In this document: positions 16,844 to 26,094 of the stretch, piece by piece
Layout of the letters: every line of letters starts with the position of its first letter
Position numbering within the stretch: position 1 is the first letter of the stretch
Origin: Rosettibacter sp037481715
GTDB lineage: Bacteria; Bacteroidota; Ignavibacteria; Ignavibacteriales; Melioribacteraceae
NCBI GenBank assembly: GCA_037481715.1
Contig: JBBFLD010000002.1
Span: 261,112 to 325,111, forward strand
Length of the DNA: 64,000 nt
Direction: 5' to 3'
Notes under the pieces: model-generated
The model's input: only the letters and a program-made list of their open reading frames with translations
What the model was told of the DNA's origin: nothing
The model's database searches: none
Position numbers and translations under genes: made by a program

Positions 16844-19396
16844 TTACACTTTATCGAGACTGTAAATATTTCCCCAGCCATCAGGAATTTTTTGGCCTCT
16901 TACTTCTTTGAAAACTAATGTTGAATCCTTTTCATCTGAATTAATAAAACATCTAAATTGCTTTTTAATAGTTTCATTTTCAATTGCTTCTTTCCATTCG
17001 CATTTATATGAAGCAATTAATTTCTCCATTTCTTTTTCGAGTTCTTCACAAATACCTAAACAATCATTAATGATAACATCTCTAAGATATTCAATGCCAC
17101 CTTCCAAATTATTAAGCCATGTTGCAGTTCGAGTTAAAGGGTCGGCTGTTCGAATATAAAACATAAGGAACCGGTCTAAATATTTTATACAGGTTTCTTC
17201 ATCTAAATCTGCTGCTAACAAAACAGCATGTTGTGGTTTAGCACCTCCATTGCCGCAGACATACAAATTCCAACCTTTTTCTGTAGCAATAATTCCAAAG
17301 TCTTTTGCCTGAGCTTCTGCACATTCACGTATACAACCGGAAACACCACCTTTAATTTTATGAGGAGCTCTAATTCCTTTATATCTATTTTCTATTCTTA
17401 TTGCAAAGCTAACTGAATCTTGAACTCCAAAACGACACCATGTAGAACCAACACAACTTTTAACAGTTCTTACAGCTTTTGCATATGCATGACCGCTTTC
17501 AAAACCTGCATCAATCAATTCTTTCCAAATATTTGGCAAATCATTTAATTGAGCTCCAAACATATCAATTCTTTGTCCTCCGGTTATTTTACAATATAAA
17601 CCATATTTTTTAGCAACACGACCAAGTGTAATCAATTTATCTGGTGTAATTTCACCTCCAGGAATTCTTGGAACTACTGAATAAGTGCCGCCTCTTTGAA
17701 TGTTTGCTAAAAATCTATCATTAGTATCTTGTAAAGTTCTGTGTTTTTTATCTAATACATTTTCATTCCAAATACTTGATAGCATAGAAGCTACAGCAGG
17801 TTTACAAATTTCGCATCCGTGACCTCTGCCGTAGCGAGTAATTAATTCATCAAAAGATTTTATTTTATGAAAACGAATAAGGTCAAATAATTGTTGACGA
17901 GAATAATCAAAATGCTCGCATAAAATTTTCTTTCTGTATACTCCCATTTCTTTCAATGTATTATTTAACAAATCAGTAAGCATTGAAGTGCAGCCGCCGC
18001 AACCTGTTCCAGCTTTCGTTATTTTTTTTATTGAACTGATATCACTCAAATTATTTTCTTTAATTACATTACAAATTTTCCCTTTTGACACATTTTCACA
18101 AGAACATATTATTGCATCATCAGGCAAAGAAGATACCCCAAATCCCTTTTCATTATTGGCAGAAACATTATCAAATATCAGTTCTTCTGAATTTACTGGT
18201 AGGATTAATTTATTCTTATAAATTTGCAAAAGTTTATTGTAATCTTTTGTATCGCCAATTAATATTCCTCCTAATAAATATTTACCATCGGATGATATAT
18301 TTATTCTTTTATAAAGTCCTTTATTATGATTTTTATATACAATTGAATGATGTTCACTTTTACCTAATGCATCTCCAAAACTTGCGACTTCAGCTCCGAT
18401 TAACTTTAATTTTGTTGACATATCAAAACCAATAAATTCTTTATTTCCGTCAGTTAAATGAGAAACTACAACTTCAGCCATTTCATAACCAGGGGCAACA
18501 AGTCCGTAAATTGTATTGTTATGTAAAGCACATTCACCTATTGCATAAATATCAGGATCAGAAGTTTGTAAAAAATTATTAACCACAATGCCACCTTTAT
18601 CACCAACTAATAATCCAGCTTGTCTAGCCAATTCATCTCTTGGACGAATTCCAGCTGAAATTATTAATATGTCAGTTTCTAAGTATGTTTCATCTGCGAA
18701 AATTATTTTTTCAATTTTGTTATTGCCTGCAATTTCTTTTGCAGATTTATTAAGATGAACTTTAATGCCCATGGATTCTATTTTCGAATTAAGGATTTTT
18801 CCTCCTTCATTATCAACCTGACGTGGTAACAATCGAGGTGAATGTTCAATTATATGTGTTTCTAAATTTAAGTCCAGCAACGCTTTTGCTGCTTCAAGAC
18901 CTAATAAACCACCACCTAACACTGCTCCGGTTTTTGCATTCTTACTATAATTAATAATGTTATTTAAATCATCGATTGTTCTGTATACAAATACTCCTTC
19001 TTTTTCCCTATTCTTAATTGACGGAATAAATGGACTTGAGCCAGTAGCTAATATTAATTTATCATAGTTTAACTCTAATCCATTTTTTGATTTTACTTTT
19101 TTTAGTTTAGTATTAATTGATACAACAGGATTATTTATGTGAATAATTATATTATTTTCACGATACCACTGAATTGGGGCAAGAATAAGTTTATCTTCAT
19201 TTCTATCTTTAAAGTAATCTGTTAGATGAACTCTATCATATGCTATTCTTGGTTCTTCGCCAAAAACTATTATATCAAAGTATGCATTGCCCACTTTTTC
19301 AATTAACTTTTCACAAAATTTATAACCAACCATACCATTGCCCACTACTATAATTTTCATTTTCCCATTTGAATTCAGCTTTATCATATTATTCAC
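16844..19396 (-). CDS. nirB: NADH-dependent nitrite reductase large subunit
   Basis: An 850-residue NirB. Domain order is an FAD/NAD(P) reductase (VVGNGMVGYKF near 17-27 and LGGGLLGLEAA near 160-170), a BFD-type [2Fe-2S] domain (Cys431, 433, 466, 469), a second short Cys pair (528, 531), then the nitrite/sulfite reductase core. The siroheme/[4Fe-4S] ligands are intact: Cys648 and Cys654 (SCVGSTWC) and Cys688 and Cys692 (GCIREC). It reduces nitrite to ammonium with six electrons from NADH. moaE lies 47 bases upstream, and hemD starts 19 bases downstream. Confidence 0.93.
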   Translation of the reverse strand: MNNMIKLNSNGKMKIIVVGNGMVGYKFCEKLIEKVGNAYFDIIVFGEEPRIAYDRVHLTDYFKDRNEDKLILAPIQWYRENNIIIHINNPVVSINTKLKKVKSKNGLELNYDKLILATGSSPFIPSIKNREKEGVFVYRTIDDLNNIINYSKNAKTGAVLGGGLLGLEAAKALLDLNLETHIIEHSPRLLPRQVDNEGGKILNSKIESMGIKVHLNKSAKEIAGNNKIEKIIFADETYLETDILIISAGIRPRDELARQAGLLVGDKGGIVVNNFLQTSDPDIYAIGECALHNNTIYGLVAPGYEMAEVVVSHLTDGNKEFIGFDMSTKLKLIGAEVASFGDALGKSEHHSIVYKNHNKGLYKRINISSDGKYLLGGILIGDTKDYNKLLQIYKNKLILPVNSEELIFDNVSANNEKGFGVSSLPDDAIICSCENVSKGKICNVIKENNLSDISSIKKITKAGTGCGGCTSMLTDLLNNTLKEMGVYRKKILCEHFDYSRQQLFDLIRFHKIKSFDELITRYGRGHGCEICKPAVASMLSSIWNENVLDKKHRTLQDTNDRFLANIQRGGTYSVVPRIPGGEITPDKLITLGRVAKKYGLYCKITGGQRIDMFGAQLNDLPNIWKELIDAGFESGHAYAKAVRTVKSCVGSTWCRFGVQDSVSFAIRIENRYKGIRAPHKIKGGVSGCIRECAEAQAKDFGIIATEKGWNLYVCGNGGAKPQHAVLLAADLDEETCIKYLDRFLMFYIRTADPLTRTATWLNNLEGGIEYLRDVIINDCLGICEELEKEMEKLIASYKCEWKEAIENETIKKQFRCFINSDEKDSTLVFKEVRGQKIPDGWGNIYSLDKV

Positions 19397-19443
19397 CTTT
19401 CATTTTGTTTTACTTCTTATTAGCTGTAATAAAAAATTTTTGT

Positions 19444-19854
19444 TTAGGAATTTGGAAGCCACATATTTGTTCCATCATTATAATATTCGCATTTCCAGAT
19501 TGGAACTTCATGTTTAATTTTATCTATGATGTATTGATTAGCTAAATATGCCTCTGACCTATGTTCATGCTGCGTTATTACAATTACTGCTACTTCATTT
19601 ACTTTTACTTTTCCTATTCTATGGATTGCACTAGCATGTAAAAGATTCCATTTTGTTATTGCTGAGTCTAAAATATTTTTAATCATTTTTTCTGCCATTG
19701 ATATATATGATTCATACAAAATGTATTTCACGGATTTATTTTTATTAATTGGCCTGATTTTTCCACAAAAGATTACAACTGCACCTCCATTAAAATTTTC
19801 TGATTCAGATAAAAATTTATTTACATCAATTTTTTTTCTACTTAAATGCTGCAT
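19444..19854 (-). CDS. moaE: Molybdopterin synthase large subunit
   Basis: A 136-residue MoaE. Conserved segments are HRIGKVKVNEVAVIVITQHEHRSEAY and the catalytic-lysine region HEVPIWKCEYYNDG near the C-terminus. With MoaD it adds two sulfurs to cyclic pyranopterin monophosphate to form molybdopterin, needed by the nitrate reductase of the same operon. One base separates it from moaD. Confidence 0.9.
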   Translation of the reverse strand: MQHLSRKKIDVNKFLSESENFNGGAVVIFCGKIRPINKNKSVKYILYESYISMAEKMIKNILDSAITKWNLLHASAIHRIGKVKVNEVAVIVITQHEHRSEAYLANQYIIDKIKHEVPIWKCEYYNDGTNMWLPNS

Positions 19855-19855
19855 G

Positions 19856-20098
19856 TTATCCTCCGCCTACTGGAGGTATGATATAAATAGTATTATTTTT
19901 TTTAATGATAGTTTTATCATCAACAAACTCTTCATCAATTGCAAAGCGGGAATTAACTAATATATCTTTTATTCTTGGTTGTTTATTTATTAATAAATCT
20001 CTCAGTTGTTCTATAGAACTATCATCGTCAATAATCAGCTGAAATTCTTCGGGTAAATAATCTTTAAGATTAGCAAATATTTTTATAGTCACTTTCAT
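19856..20098 (-). CDS. moaD: Molybdopterin synthase sulfur carrier subunit
   Basis: An 80-residue ubiquitin-like protein ending in IIPPVGGG. The terminal Gly-Gly carries the thiocarboxylate used by MoaE. It lies between moaA (24 bases upstream) and moaE (1 base downstream). Confidence 0.88.
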   Translation of the reverse strand: MKVTIKIFANLKDYLPEEFQLIIDDDSSIEQLRDLLINKQPRIKDILVNSRFAIDEEFVDDKTIIKKNNTIYIIPPVGGG

Positions 20099-20122
20099 AT
20101 CAATTCCGTTGATGTTTTATTA

Positions 20123-21076
20123 TTAACCTCCTATAGCAATCATTGGTGTTGCACAGCCTGTAAATTTTAGAGGCTGCTTTTGATTCAGTGATTTTATTAA
20201 ACTATCCTTAAGTAAATTTTCATCATGAATAATATTTGCAATGTTTTCTTTCACTTCACTGCTTATACAGCCATAAATATTGCCATAACTGTCTAATCTT
20301 AATCGGTCACAATCAGAACAAAATGGTTGTGATTCATTAGATATAGTTCCAAATTCATAACCATTCTCAATCTGCCAATACATAGCAGTAGCATTTACTT
20401 TTCTATATGAATTAACAATCAAATACTTATTGTTTATTACATTTATTATTTCATCTGTTGAATAAAAATATTTATAGAAATCCTTGAAGTATAAGTGACC
20501 CATTTTCATTAATTCCAGAAATCGAATCTTGATATTTTTTGATATCCCAAATTCCAACAAAGGGATTATTTGATTCTCATTAATATTTCTCATAATAACT
20601 GAATTGATTTTTACAGAGATATTATTTCTAAGTGATTCTTCTATTCCCTCGATTACTCTATTAAGTGCATCCGTTCTTGTTATTGAATAAAATATTTTTG
20701 AGTCGATTGCATCTAATGAAATATTGATTTCTTTTACTCCTGCTTCTGATAAATTTTTTGCTAATTTTTTTAATAGAAATCCATTAGATGTAATCTTAAT
20801 ATTATCAATGTTATTTAATCTTAACCTTTCAATAAAAGGAATCAGATTATGATATAATGTAGGTTCACCACCTGTTAATCGAATTGACTTAAAATGAAAT
20901 AGTTTGTTTAATACAATAACTATCTCAGCTAATTTCTTGTAGTCAAGGATTTTCATGCCATTATTCTTTGATATAAAATTTTCTTCTCTGCAGTATGTAC
21001 AATAAAAGTTGCAATCATTTGTCAAGCTTACTCTAAGTGTGCCGAATGTTCTTCCATATTTATCTTTAATAAACAT
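20123..21076 (-). CDS. moaA: GTP 3',8-cyclase
   Basis: A 317-residue radical-SAM enzyme starting cofactor synthesis from GTP. The SAM cluster motif is CNFYCTYC near residue 23, and the second [4Fe-4S] site is in CSDCDRLRLDSYGNIYGC. It ends in the family's conserved Gly-Gly (MIAIGG). Its start abuts the stop of the rubredoxin gene. MoaC, MoeA and MobA are absent from the window, so only part of the pathway is in this operon. Confidence 0.92.
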   Translation of the reverse strand: MFIKDKYGRTFGTLRVSLTNDCNFYCTYCREENFISKNNGMKILDYKKLAEIVIVLNKLFHFKSIRLTGGEPTLYHNLIPFIERLRLNNIDNIKITSNGFLLKKLAKNLSEAGVKEINISLDAIDSKIFYSITRTDALNRVIEGIEESLRNNISVKINSVIMRNINENQIIPLLEFGISKNIKIRFLELMKMGHLYFKDFYKYFYSTDEIINVINNKYLIVNSYRKVNATAMYWQIENGYEFGTISNESQPFCSDCDRLRLDSYGNIYGCISSEVKENIANIIHDENLLKDSLIKSLNQKQPLKFTGCATPMIAIGG

Positions 21077-22540
21077 TTATTCTTCAAACCTTTCTAATGT
21101 TTTTAGTCTTATCTCAAAATTTTCCTTTGGAGATGAACAGATGTAACAGGAATATGTATCTGGCAGTTCTTCAAATGAAGTTCCTGGTTTAATATTATTG
21201 AAAATATCCCCTAGCTCAGGATCATAAACTGTATTACAATCTTTGCATACATAAATTTTCCCGGGCACCCAATAATGCTTTATTTTTTTTGAATTCTGAT
21301 TTGTCTGATTATTATTATGAAAAACTTTTTCTAAATCTTCGTAATACTTTTTTGATAGATACTTTATTGTATTAATCAGATTATTTTTAAGATACTCTCT
21401 GCTAATAAATACTAAATTTTCTTTCCCTGAATTGAGATTCTCCAAATAATAAATATCATAATATTTGAAAAATGGGATAAACCGAAATGGATACTTTATT
21501 TTAATAATAATGTTTGCAATGAAATTGAAGTACTCACTTGTGCAAATGCCATAGATTATCCCTGAAGTTTTGATTCCATTTTTATGGAGTTCCTTTATTA
21601 GATATGATTTTAATTTTTCCGTAGAAGTATCGAAATCTTCATATTCCCAATAAATTTCTGATGATAAATATTCTATATTAAAACCATTTTTACCTAGTAC
21701 TATTTTCCAATCAATTAAATCTTCCTCTCTTATGTTTTTTATTATGATAGTTCTCCATGTAGTTAAATAGATTTTATTAATTTTTCTTTTTATGCATTCT
21801 TCCACAATACTTTCAAAGAAATTGACAGAATTTTCTGAATCAAAATTGCAAAGTTCTATCCACGAATTATCTCCATTAGGATTTATTCTGTTATAATTGT
21901 TAGAGACTTTTCGAAATTCCAGTTCTTCATGTTTTTCAATAAAAATATATTTGAATTTTTCATTTACATATTTTTGAATATTTTCTATATCATAATCATG
22001 CTTATCAATTATATATTCTTCTACTTCTTTAGCTAAAGCTCCCAAATCGGTACTATATATTAGTTTATTCCAACAATAAAATTTATTCTGTAATGGATTT
22101 TTAATAAGGAAGTACCAGAAGTTATGATAATTTGAAGCAACAAAACATAAATCACAATTAAAAGGTGATGCAAGATTCTGATTGATATCAATAATGTTGA
22201 TTTTCAACTTAGGTTGATAATCAAAAGTATCAAGGACATCGTTTAAAATGCTCTCATTAATCCAGGAAGTTGTACCTTTAAAGTCTATTGCGACATAAGA
22301 GCTGACAATATTTGGATTATTCTCTAAATCGGTGAAATATTCTATATTGTTTTGATTGAGTAAATTAAGAATTTCATCAACATATTTATTGCTCAGCACT
22401 AAATACAAATTTTGTCTATTGCCTAAGTAAATCTTAATCCTGTTATAATTTTTAATAATATCTATTATTAATCGTAGCTGGTCTACATAAACAATTCCAC
22501 CTTTAAAATTTACTTTTATTATGTTTTTTCTCTTCATCAT
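21077..22540 (-). CDS. Rubredoxin fused to a degenerate nitrite/sulfite reductase-like region
   Basis: A 487-residue protein. The last 60 residues are a rubredoxin with two Cys pairs (YVCKDCNTVYDP and YSCYICSSP) that should bind one iron. The first about 400 residues look like two ferredoxin-like half-domains of the nitrite/sulfite reductase family (for example GNRQNLYLVLSNKYVDEIL). The Cys clusters that hold siroheme and [4Fe-4S] are missing. It is therefore unlikely to be a reductase; an electron carrier or scaffold for the neighbouring reductases is more plausible. Its start overlaps the nitrate reductase gene by four bases. Confidence 0.75.
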   Translation of the reverse strand: MMKRKNIIKVNFKGGIVYVDQLRLIIDIIKNYNRIKIYLGNRQNLYLVLSNKYVDEILNLLNQNNIEYFTDLENNPNIVSSYVAIDFKGTTSWINESILNDVLDTFDYQPKLKINIIDINQNLASPFNCDLCFVASNYHNFWYFLIKNPLQNKFYCWNKLIYSTDLGALAKEVEEYIIDKHDYDIENIQKYVNEKFKYIFIEKHEELEFRKVSNNYNRINPNGDNSWIELCNFDSENSVNFFESIVEECIKRKINKIYLTTWRTIIIKNIREEDLIDWKIVLGKNGFNIEYLSSEIYWEYEDFDTSTEKLKSYLIKELHKNGIKTSGIIYGICTSEYFNFIANIIIKIKYPFRFIPFFKYYDIYYLENLNSGKENLVFISREYLKNNLINTIKYLSKKYYEDLEKVFHNNNQTNQNSKKIKHYWVPGKIYVCKDCNTVYDPELGDIFNNIKPGTSFEELPDTYSCYICSSPKENFEIRLKTLERFEE

Positions 22541-25500
22541 AATAAAACATCTTCCTTGATGACTGATTTATGCTTTTTAAGTTGTGTGTCTAATATTTTT
22601 TTGATTTCTGGTCTGCAGCTGCCACAGCTTATCCCAGCACCTGTTTCATTACATAATTCATCTATATTTGTAATTCCAGTTTTAATTTTATTAATAAGAA
22701 TTGATTCACTAATAGAATTGCAGGAACAAATTATTTTGCCATTTAATGAAATATCATCATTAGAAGGTCTTAATAACTTAGACCTTTTTTCTTCAGAGAG
22801 TTCAATTTTATTTTTTATAAGATTTTTAAATTCGTTAACCTCGCTTTTATCCCCTATAAATACAGCCCCAATTAATCTCTGATTATAGACAACACATTTT
22901 TTATAATATCTCTTTCTTCTATCGATAAATATTATTTCTTCGTAATTGTTATCATCTGATGGAATTTGTGTTGTCCCAATAATAGTTAGATCAAAAGAAT
23001 TCATTTTTAATGAATTCATAGACAAAGAACCTTCATAATAAACATTCATATTGCCGCTTAAATGTCTTGCAAGAATTTCTGCCTGTTCTTTTATCGCTAC
23101 AATATTTCCATAACAAATGTTATTGAACTCAGCTATTTCACCAATTGCATAAATTGACGAATCTGATGTTTGTAAATAATTATTTACAATTACACCTTCC
23201 CTACATTCTAATCCAGAGTTTTTAGCTAATTCAATATTAGGTATAGTACCAGTAGCAAGTATTAAAGCATCACATTCAATATACTGCCCGCTTTTTAGTT
23301 TTATACTTGTTAGTCTCACTTTCCCAAATACTAATTCAACTTCATCATTAAAATGAATTTTTATGCCTCTATCGGTAAGTTCGTCATGTAATAATTGACT
23401 TGCCTGAAAATCCAGATATTTATCCATCAAGCGAGATGTTCTATGAATAATAGCTACCTGCACACCCTTTTCAGATAATGAAGAAGCTAATTCTATCCCC
23501 AGCAATCCTCCTCCAACAATAACAATGCGATTATCTTTTTTACAATATGGCAGTAATCTATCCGCATCGTTAATTGTTCTCAAATAAAATATTCCCTCAA
23601 TATTTAGATTAAGAGATTCAATAATTTTAGGTCTGCTTCCTGTAGACAAAATCAAAACATCATAATTATGTTCATTACCATTAGTATCAATAACAGTTTT
23701 AGAATCTCTATTTATTTTTTTAATAGCAACTCCTTTTTTTATTGAGATATTGCATCCATCGTTCTTACTTTTCATTAAAGTACTTTCCCAGTTTAATTCT
23801 CCAGTTATATAATTCGGTAAGAGTGTTCTATTGTAGAATGGTTGTAATTCTTCAGAAAAGATTTCAATGTCATCACTGGCATTAAGTTTTGTATAATATT
23901 TAATAAAATTGAAAGCAGCTATACCTGCTCCAATAATTATTATCTTTTGTTTTGGTTTTATAAACTTTTTAACTTCTACTGCAGAATACTTAAGGTCAGG
24001 TTCTTTAGATAATGGATCGATTAAGCTGCTTGTAAGATTATTTGCACGGCATAAATCAGAATTTAAGATTTTACCCCAATGCATAGGAAGAAAAACAACC
24101 CCTTTTTTTATGTCTTCACTTATCTTAGCTTCAACAATAACATTGCCTCTTCTGTTTTTAATTTCCACAAGGTCTCCATCACAAATATTTCTTTCTTCAG
24201 CATCAATACAATTTATTTCTAAGTATGGATAAGGAATGTGTTGTTTTAATTTTTGTACTTTACCTGTTTTGGTCATAGTATGCCATTGATCACGAATTCT
24301 GCCAGTAGTAAGAACAAGTGGATAATCATCATTTGTACTTTCAGATTCATTCATATCAGGTGTTGCATGAATCATTGCTTTTTGAGTTTTTGTATAGAAA
24401 TTAAAATCAGTAAACAATCTTTTTGTTTGATAATCATTCGGAGATTTAAACGGCCATTGAACAGTACCTTTTTCTTTCAAAATAGAATAGTTTAGAGCAG
24501 ATATATCTGCATTTGTTCCTTTTGACAACCTGCAATGTTCATCAAATATTTCACTCATATTTTTATAGTTAAATGCTTTTCCAAAACCCATTTTATGGGC
24601 AAATCGAATTATGATTTCAGCATCGGGCAATGCTTCGCCTGGAGGTGAAACAACTGGAGACAAGTAAGAAATTCTTCTTTCTGAATTAGTCATCGTTCCT
24701 TCTTTTTCAGCCCAGGAAGCAGCAGGTAAAATAACATCGGCATAATTCAATGTTTGTGAATTTTTAGAAATATCTTGAACAACAACAAACTTTGCCATTT
24801 GCAGTGCTTTTTCAACTTTTCTTGAGTCTGGCACACTTACCACAGGATTTGTACATACAATCCAAATTGCCTTGAGTTTACCCTCTATTAATGCATCAAA
24901 CATTTCAGTTGCAGATAATCCTGGCTTAGATTGAATTTCCTTACTGCCCCAAAATTCCTGTAAATATTTTCGATGTTCAGGATTTGAGAGTTCTCTGTGA
25001 TTAGGTAAAAGATTACACATTCCGCCAACTTCTCTTCCGCCCATAGCATTAGGTTGACCTGTTAATGAAAATGGTCCGCAACCAGGTTTTCCTATTTTGC
25101 CTGTAATAAGAGACAAGTTTATAAGACTTAAATTTTTCTTGACACCAACTACACTTTGGTTTAATCCCATTGCCCAAAAAGAAATAAAGCCGTTTGATTT
25201 ACCAATAAATTCAGCTGCTTTAATAATCATTTCAGTTGGAACATCACAAATATCAGATGCTTCACTAAGACTTCGGTTCATAACTAATTTTTTGTATTCT
25301 TCAAATCCTTTTGTATGCTTTTCTATGAAATTTTTGTCTATATAATTCATTTCAATCAAACAACGCCCAATAGCATTGTTTAATACTATATCTGTTCCGG
25401 GTTTTAATTGAAGATGAATATCAGCTATCGAGCATGATTCAGTGCGTCTTGGATCAGCTACAATTATTTTCACATCAGGATTATTGTTCTTATGTTTTTC

Positions 25501-26061
25501 AATTCTTCTGAACAAAATAGGATGACACCAGGCTGGATTTGCTCCACTTATATAAAAACAATCTGCCAACTCAATATCTTCGTATGTGCACGGAACTGCA
25601 TCTTCGCCCAATGATAATTTATAAGCTGTAACTGCAGAACTCATACATAATCTTGAATTTGTATCAATATTATTCGAACCAATAAAACCTTTCATCAATT
25701 TGTTCATAACATAATATTCTTCAGTTAAACACTGACCTGACACATAAAAGCCAACAGAATCTGGTCCATATTTTTTAATTAATGTTTTGAAAACAGTTGC
25801 TATGCGATTTAAAGCATCATCCCAAGTTACTCTTTTCATTTGGTGGCTGCGGGATAATCGCATCTGAGGATAAAGCAACCTGTCTGATTTGTCATTTACT
25901 GTAAAATGAAGATTAATTCCCTTTGAACATAACATTCCTTTATTTACAGGATTATCAGGGTCGCCTTCAACTATAATTTTATTTTCGGAAATTTTTTTTA
26001 TCATTATTCCGCAGCCTACACCACAGTAACAACATGTTGATTTATATGAATCGTATTTCAT
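22537..26061 (-). CDS. nasA: Assimilatory nitrate reductase fused to an FAD/BFD electron-transfer module
   Basis: A 1,174-residue fusion. Residues 1-700 are a molybdopterin nitrate reductase: a [4Fe-4S] motif at Cys10, 13, 17 and 45, and a probable Mo-ligand cysteine (Cys139, RLCMSSAVTAYK). Residues about 705-1100 form an FAD/NAD reductase (GAGIAAF at 711; VGGGLLGIELASSL later) like the N-terminal part of NirB or NasC. The last about 60 residues are a BFD-type [2Fe-2S] domain with CSC and CGSC. One chain could thus take electrons from NAD(P)H and reduce nitrate to nitrite. It lies 33 bases after narK. Confidence 0.9.
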   Translation of the reverse strand: MKYDSYKSTCCYCGVGCGIMIKKISENKIIVEGDPDNPVNKGMLCSKGINLHFTVNDKSDRLLYPQMRLSRSHQMKRVTWDDALNRIATVFKTLIKKYGPDSVGFYVSGQCLTEEYYVMNKLMKGFIGSNNIDTNSRLCMSSAVTAYKLSLGEDAVPCTYEDIELADCFYISGANPAWCHPILFRRIEKHKNNNPDVKIIVADPRRTESCSIADIHLQLKPGTDIVLNNAIGRCLIEMNYIDKNFIEKHTKGFEEYKKLVMNRSLSEASDICDVPTEMIIKAAEFIGKSNGFISFWAMGLNQSVVGVKKNLSLINLSLITGKIGKPGCGPFSLTGQPNAMGGREVGGMCNLLPNHRELSNPEHRKYLQEFWGSKEIQSKPGLSATEMFDALIEGKLKAIWIVCTNPVVSVPDSRKVEKALQMAKFVVVQDISKNSQTLNYADVILPAASWAEKEGTMTNSERRISYLSPVVSPPGEALPDAEIIIRFAHKMGFGKAFNYKNMSEIFDEHCRLSKGTNADISALNYSILKEKGTVQWPFKSPNDYQTKRLFTDFNFYTKTQKAMIHATPDMNESESTNDDYPLVLTTGRIRDQWHTMTKTGKVQKLKQHIPYPYLEINCIDAEERNICDGDLVEIKNRRGNVIVEAKISEDIKKGVVFLPMHWGKILNSDLCRANNLTSSLIDPLSKEPDLKYSAVEVKKFIKPKQKIIIIGAGIAAFNFIKYYTKLNASDDIEIFSEELQPFYNRTLLPNYITGELNWESTLMKSKNDGCNISIKKGVAIKKINRDSKTVIDTNGNEHNYDVLILSTGSRPKIIESLNLNIEGIFYLRTINDADRLLPYCKKDNRIVIVGGGLLGIELASSLSEKGVQVAIIHRTSRLMDKYLDFQASQLLHDELTDRGIKIHFNDEVELVFGKVRLTSIKLKSGQYIECDALILATGTIPNIELAKNSGLECREGVIVNNYLQTSDSSIYAIGEIAEFNNICYGNIVAIKEQAEILARHLSGNMNVYYEGSLSMNSLKMNSFDLTIIGTTQIPSDDNNYEEIIFIDRRKRYYKKCVVYNQRLIGAVFIGDKSEVNEFKNLIKNKIELSEEKRSKLLRPSNDDISLNGKIICSCNSISESILINKIKTGITNIDELCNETGAGISCGSCRPEIKKILDTQLKKHKSVIKEDVLL

Positions 26062-26094
26062 TATGCTACCTTCTAATTTGTTTCACATTAATTA

